A DNA stretch of 64,000 bases from an uncultured Acidimicrobiales bacterium. GTDB lineage: Bacteria > Actinomycetota > Acidimicrobiia > Acidimicrobiales > SZUA-35. Shown here in pieces: positions 60,714 to 64,000 of the stretch. The stretch is from positions 248,001 to 312,000 of the forward strand of contig CALAJV010000010.1 in assembly GCA_937922805.1 (NCBI GenBank). The letters run 5' to 3'. A program made the translations under genes and the position numbers. The notes below the pieces were generated by a model. The model had not been told where the DNA came from. It saw only the letters and a list, made by a program, of their open reading frames with translations, and did no database searches. Position 1 is the stretch's first letter; each line of letters starts with the position of its first letter.

Positions 60714-63158
60714 ATGGCTTTGCAAAGTGATCAAGAGTTCGTACCTTCACAGATCGCTAGGGCCACGTTTCCTACCGCTTTTCGTGGCTACGACCAAGAT
60801 GCCGTTCGGCGCTACCTAAGTCGACTCGCTGCTGAACTTGAGCAACAAGCGGAGTATTCGGACCTTGGCAACCTTGAAACTCGGACGCCAGCTCATAATC
60901 GGGTCGAAGAACTCGAAGCAGAAATTGAAACCCTCAACGAGGATATTCGCGACCTTGAGGTCGAGCTTGTCCAACGATCACTTTCGGTCACCGGCGACTC
61001 AGCTGATACCGAACTTGACGGCGAATCGACACCGCGTGGCCGGTCTAATCATTCGAACTCGTCCGGGGCCGACGAGGCATTAGACGAATCCCGAGCTATC
61101 GAGTTTTTAGGGCAAGAGACCGCCCGGGTCTTAGAATCAGCCCGTTCTGCCGCATCCGACATTTTGAAGCGTGCCGAGGGCCAAGCAAAGGCGATGGAAC
61201 GACAAGCCAGCGAACATCTGGCCGAGGCAAGAGCGAGAGCGGAAGCCCTGGTTGCAGATAAGCAAGCCAAAATCGAAGCCCTGGTCGAGAAGTTGGAAGC
61301 CGACGCTGAGTCGGAGTCAGCCAAGTTGCGTTCAGAGGCGAGCGAGCACCACGCAATGGTTCTGGAAGAGTCAGCCAAGATCATGCTTGAAGCCGAAGAG
61401 TCAGGGCAGGCAGAACAACAACGAGCCCAAGAACGAGCCCGAGAGATCGTTGCTGACGCAGAAACGTTGCGTCAACAGGTAGTGGCCGAGCTGGTAGCTG
61501 AACGACGTTCAGCCCGTCAAGAGTTAGAGCAGATGGGCGCCGCCAGGGACCGCGTCGCAATGTCGTTGTCGGTAGCCCGAACCGAACTTGAGACTATCGC
61601 TGCTGATTTAGAACGATCTTCGCTATCGGCTCTTCAGTCGACGTTAGATTCACCGCCGCAGGCTAACCCGCCGTCGATGGTGGTCGGCGATGAAGATGCG
61701 ACAGCCGAGACAGCGCTGGAAACGCTGGCCGAAGCGGAAAAACCAAAGGTCGATGATGAAGACATAACGGCCTTGTTTGACCAGACAACGAGCGAGGCCG
61801 AGGCAGCAGAGGATGGCTCGTTACAACCCGTGGGAGAACAAGCCGAGGAAACGCCAGTTGATGAGACTGTCGCCGAGTCGGGGAGTGTCGAAGCAGCCGC
61901 CGTCGACGCACCTGCCAAAAGTGTTGGCAAGAAGACAGCAACCAAGGCTGGACGTAGTGGCAACAACAAAGCCAAACGAGGTCAGGGCGCCAACAAGAAG
62001 CGAAAGGCGGCGGCCAAGGCCGCAAAGCATCGGTCGGAGGCCCCAGCTGCGAGCGGAGTGACAGCCAAAACAGTCGACCTGACCGAAGACGCTGGGTTTG
62101 ACACCGGCCGGGATCAGTTTGATGAGATACTCGACGATCTTGGCATCGAGCCGGTTTCTGAATCGGGCTCCGATCCGGACTCTGACATAACCACCGAGCT
62201 CGACACCGTCACCACGAGCGATGGCGAGATCAAAACTCCGAAGATTCGAGCGAACCAAGCCATGACAATGGTTGATGGGTTCACGACAATCGACCTTGCC
62301 GACGAGACTATTGAGCTTCGTCGAACAGACGAGCAAGACTCGCTGGTCGTTGATGATGGTTCGACCGGCGAAGTGCAGCATTCTGTAATTGTTAGCGAAC
62401 CAGAATCGCCAGATCTGATCATCACAACGGTGACTGCCCGGTCGGCCACAAGCCTTTTGGAGGGAAACCGGGGTGATATCGATCTAGACGAGCCAGCGCC
62501 AGGCAAGGCTCCGGCGGTGTTTTCAGCTCGTGACGTCGCCCTCGCCCGGTCGGGCGCCGACTTCCGGCGGCAGCTTCGCCGGGCGCTCAACGACGACCAG
62601 AGCGACGTATTAGATCGCCTCCGAGCGGGCCGTCGCTCGATAGAGACGTCCGAACTGCCAGCATTCGGTGATCAGATCGACCGATACTTGACGCCGTTGC
62701 GCCGGAGTCTCGGTGAAGTAGCACAAGCCGGTGTCGCAGCCGGCGATCACAGCGACCTCACCCCGAGGGCCCTCGACAATCTAGTTCGGCAGCTAGCGAA
62801 GTTCATCGTTGACCAGGTTCGAATTCCGACTATCGAGGCGGTCAGGTTGGCCGAGGATGACGACAGGGAAAAGATCCTTGAACCTATCCGGGCCGTTTAT
62901 CGAGATTTTCGAAATGGCGCTCTCCCGGGACTAGCTGAAGATGCACTGTATGAGGCGTTTGCCATTGGGCTATACGACTCGATTGAACCGGCGGAGCGAT
63001 TGGCCTGGCTAATCGATCCCCGAACCGACCCTGATCCAGTTTGTGAGATCAATGCGGCGACCACCGAGGTCGTCAAAGGCTCAGTATTCCCGAGCGGTCA
63101 TGCTCGTCCGTTGGCGATGCCCGGATGTCGTTGCCTTGTTGTTTCGGCCGACTTCTAA
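60714..63158 (+). CDS. DivIVA-domain coiled-coil protein with phage-head-morphogenesis-like C-terminus
   Basis: The 814-residue protein starts at ATG 60714. The first ~40 residues (FVPSQIARATFPTAFRGYDQDAVRRYL) are a DivIVA/Wag31 targeting motif. Long Ala/Glu/Arg coiled coil covers ~55-85 and ~125-290. A Lys-rich patch (KKTATKAGRSGNNKAKRG) is near 410. The C-terminal ~220 residues are helical and end in DPRTDPDPVCEIN and PGCRCLVVSADF, which resemble the Cys-containing end of SPP1 gp7/Mu F head proteins. DivIVA proteins mark curved membrane and guide polar growth. The terminal domain's role is unknown. Confidence 0.78.
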   Translation: MALQSDQEFVPSQIARATFPTAFRGYDQDAVRRYLSRLAAELEQQAEYSDLGNLETRTPAHNRVEELEAEIETLNEDIRDLEVELVQRSLSVTGDSADTELDGESTPRGRSNHSNSSGADEALDESRAIEFLGQETARVLESARSAASDILKRAEGQAKAMERQASEHLAEARARAEALVADKQAKIEALVEKLEADAESESAKLRSEASEHHAMVLEESAKIMLEAEESGQAEQQRAQERAREIVADAETLRQQVVAELVAERRSARQELEQMGAARDRVAMSLSVARTELETIAADLERSSLSALQSTLDSPPQANPPSMVVGDEDATAETALETLAEAEKPKVDDEDITALFDQTTSEAEAAEDGSLQPVGEQAEETPVDETVAESGSVEAAAVDAPAKSVGKKTATKAGRSGNNKAKRGQGANKKRKAAAKAAKHRSEAPAASGVTAKTVDLTEDAGFDTGRDQFDEILDDLGIEPVSESGSDPDSDITTELDTVTTSDGEIKTPKIRANQAMTMVDGFTTIDLADETIELRRTDEQDSLVVDDGSTGEVQHSVIVSEPESPDLIITTVTARSATSLLEGNRGDIDLDEPAPGKAPAVFSARDVALARSGADFRRQLRRALNDDQSDVLDRLRAGRRSIETSELPAFGDQIDRYLTPLRRSLGEVAQAGVAAGDHSDLTPRALDNLVRQLAKFIVDQVRIPTIEAVRLAEDDDREKILEPIRAVYRDFRNGALPGLAEDALYEAFAIGLYDSIEPAERLAWLIDPRTDPDPVCEINAATTEVVKGSVFPSGHARPLAMPGCRCLVVSADF

Positions 63159-63225
63159 CACGAATCCTTCGAAATTTCCGTTCCTGCACGGATCTAAGGG
63201 CTGAACAACGGTACGCTCAGCGCAA

Positions 63226-64000
63226 GTGCGTACTATTAGCGATCGACCCAAAGCTTCTCGCTTCCGTACCCCGCTTCTTCTAGCAGCGGGTCTAGCGTTG
63301 GTGCTTTTTTTGTCGGCGAACGGCGTCGCCGCGTTCTATACCGATTGGCTTTGGTTCGACAGCCTTGGTCAACAGTCGGTCTGGTCGACAATACGCCTGA
63401 CCCAAATCTTTCTAGTCGCTGTCTTTTCTGCCATCTTGTTCGCGGTGCTGTGGGGCAACCTGATTCTGGCTGATCGACTCAAGCCAGTCCTACGAACGAG
63501 GTCGGCAGAAGACGACCTGGTTGAACGCTATAACGATTTAGTCGGCGACCATGCCGGTAAGTTGCGCTTCGGCGTTGCCGCAATCTTTGGCTTGGTCTCA
63601 GGCGCTAATACGTCATCGCAATGGAAAAACTGGCTCCTGTTCAGGTCTGGCGGAAGTTTTGATTGGTCAGATCCGCTGTTTGGCCGTGATGCCGGGTTCT
63701 ACGTCTTCCGACTCCCGTTTTGGAGTTTCGTAGTCGACTGGCTTTTCGCTACATCGGTACTGACCGTCATCGTGATGCTGTTTGCGCACTACCTCAACGG
63801 TGGAATTCGAGCGTCGTCGCCCGATGAAAAGGTTTCGTCTGGCGTCAAGATGCATTTGTCGATCTTGCTCGCGGTTCTAGCAGTCCTTCGGGCCGTCGGA
63901 TATTGGCTGGACCGATTCCATCTTCTGACGTCCCAGCGAGGAGCGTACGACGGGGCTTTAACCACCGATGTCAATATCCAGCTTCCTGCGCTCAACTTGC
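63226..64000 (+). CDS. UPF0182-family membrane protein, N-terminal part (runs off the window)
   Basis: The frame opens at GTG 63226 (VRTISDRPKASRFRTPLLLA) and is still open at 64000, giving 258 residues of a protein usually ~900-1000 long. Segments typical of the family are ANGVAAFYTDWLWFDSLGQQ, NWLLFRSGGSFDWSDPLFGRD and AGFYVFRLPFWSFVVDWLF. Several helices alternate with loops. Function of the family is unknown. The gene follows the DivIVA gene by 67 bp. Confidence 0.88.
   Translation, partial: MRTISDRPKASRFRTPLLLAAGLALVLFLSANGVAAFYTDWLWFDSLGQQSVWSTIRLTQIFLVAVFSAILFAVLWGNLILADRLKPVLRTRSAEDDLVERYNDLVGDHAGKLRFGVAAIFGLVSGANTSSQWKNWLLFRSGGSFDWSDPLFGRDAGFYVFRLPFWSFVVDWLFATSVLTVIVMLFAHYLNGGIRASSPDEKVSSGVKMHLSILLAVLAVLRAVGYWLDRFHLLTSQRGAYDGALTTDVNIQLPALNL

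Overview
The window reads as chromosome of an actinobacterium, probably an Acidimicrobiia-like lineage of moderate GC. The support is two WhiB-family regulators (a family confined to Actinobacteria and their phages), a DUF2510-tagged HtpX, a DUF2342 metalloprotease, a YlbL-type PDZ-Lon protease next to a UPF0182 protein, and very frequent GTG/TTG starts. No transposase, integrase, phage module or CRISPR array was seen. The class-level placement is inference.

Layout. (1) 56-4489: a membrane Ser/Thr kinase with an extracytoplasmic sensor-like tail, an MFS carrier and a small methyltransferase. (2) 4586-17247: a cell-surface glycan locus with a GalE-type epimerase, four GT2 domains, an ABC half-exporter, an FkbM methyltransferase, an acyltransferase-3, a sulfotransferase, a 979-residue glycosyltransferase/methyltransferase/deacetylase fusion and a PglD-like acyltransferase. 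The minus-strand genes 16398 to 10479 are translationally coupled (ATGA and GTGA overlaps, then abutting genes). (3) 17299-29438: a CASTOR/POLLUX-like channel, a GH1-like protein that seems to lack its nucleophile, a giant secreted protein with SNDSFG repeats, HtpX, a secreted CBM plus beta-helix protein behind a structured leader, and a VWA protein. (4) 29497-35241: an FKBP-like lipoprotein, a structured intergenic region, a WhiB2-like gene, two divergent ECF sigma/anti-sigma pairs with a 56-residue tatA between them, and a second WhiB gene preceded by a 13-bp tandem repeat. (5) 35408-42870: ROK sugar kinase, polyphosphate kinase ppk1 coupled to a Nudix hydrolase, a nucleoside-hydrolase-like lipoprotein and a second M48 protease. 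(6) 43025-50967: the phosphate locus pstS-pstS-pstC-pstA-pstB-[phoU+histidine kinase]-phoP. (7) 51036-64000: MFS, DUF2342 protease, epimerase, a catalytically dead HtrA-like protein, moaE, an MreB-like gene, HEAT protein, small proteins, PDZ-Lon protease, a DivIVA protein with a phage-head-like C-terminus, and the start of a UPF0182 gene.

The most unusual system is the phosphate locus. PstC carries an N-terminal RDD-like membrane domain. There is no separate phoU; a PhoU domain is fused to a histidine kinase with no membrane segment, and the response regulator gene overlaps it. The second pstS has an 11-bp-period direct repeat resembling an actinobacterial PHO box. The first pstS is preceded by eleven tandem copies of a 13-bp unit. 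Together they suggest a rewired route in which the Pst transporter signals directly through PhoU to a soluble kinase and on to PhoP. The same window encodes polyphosphate kinase, so phosphate uptake and storage genes lie close together.
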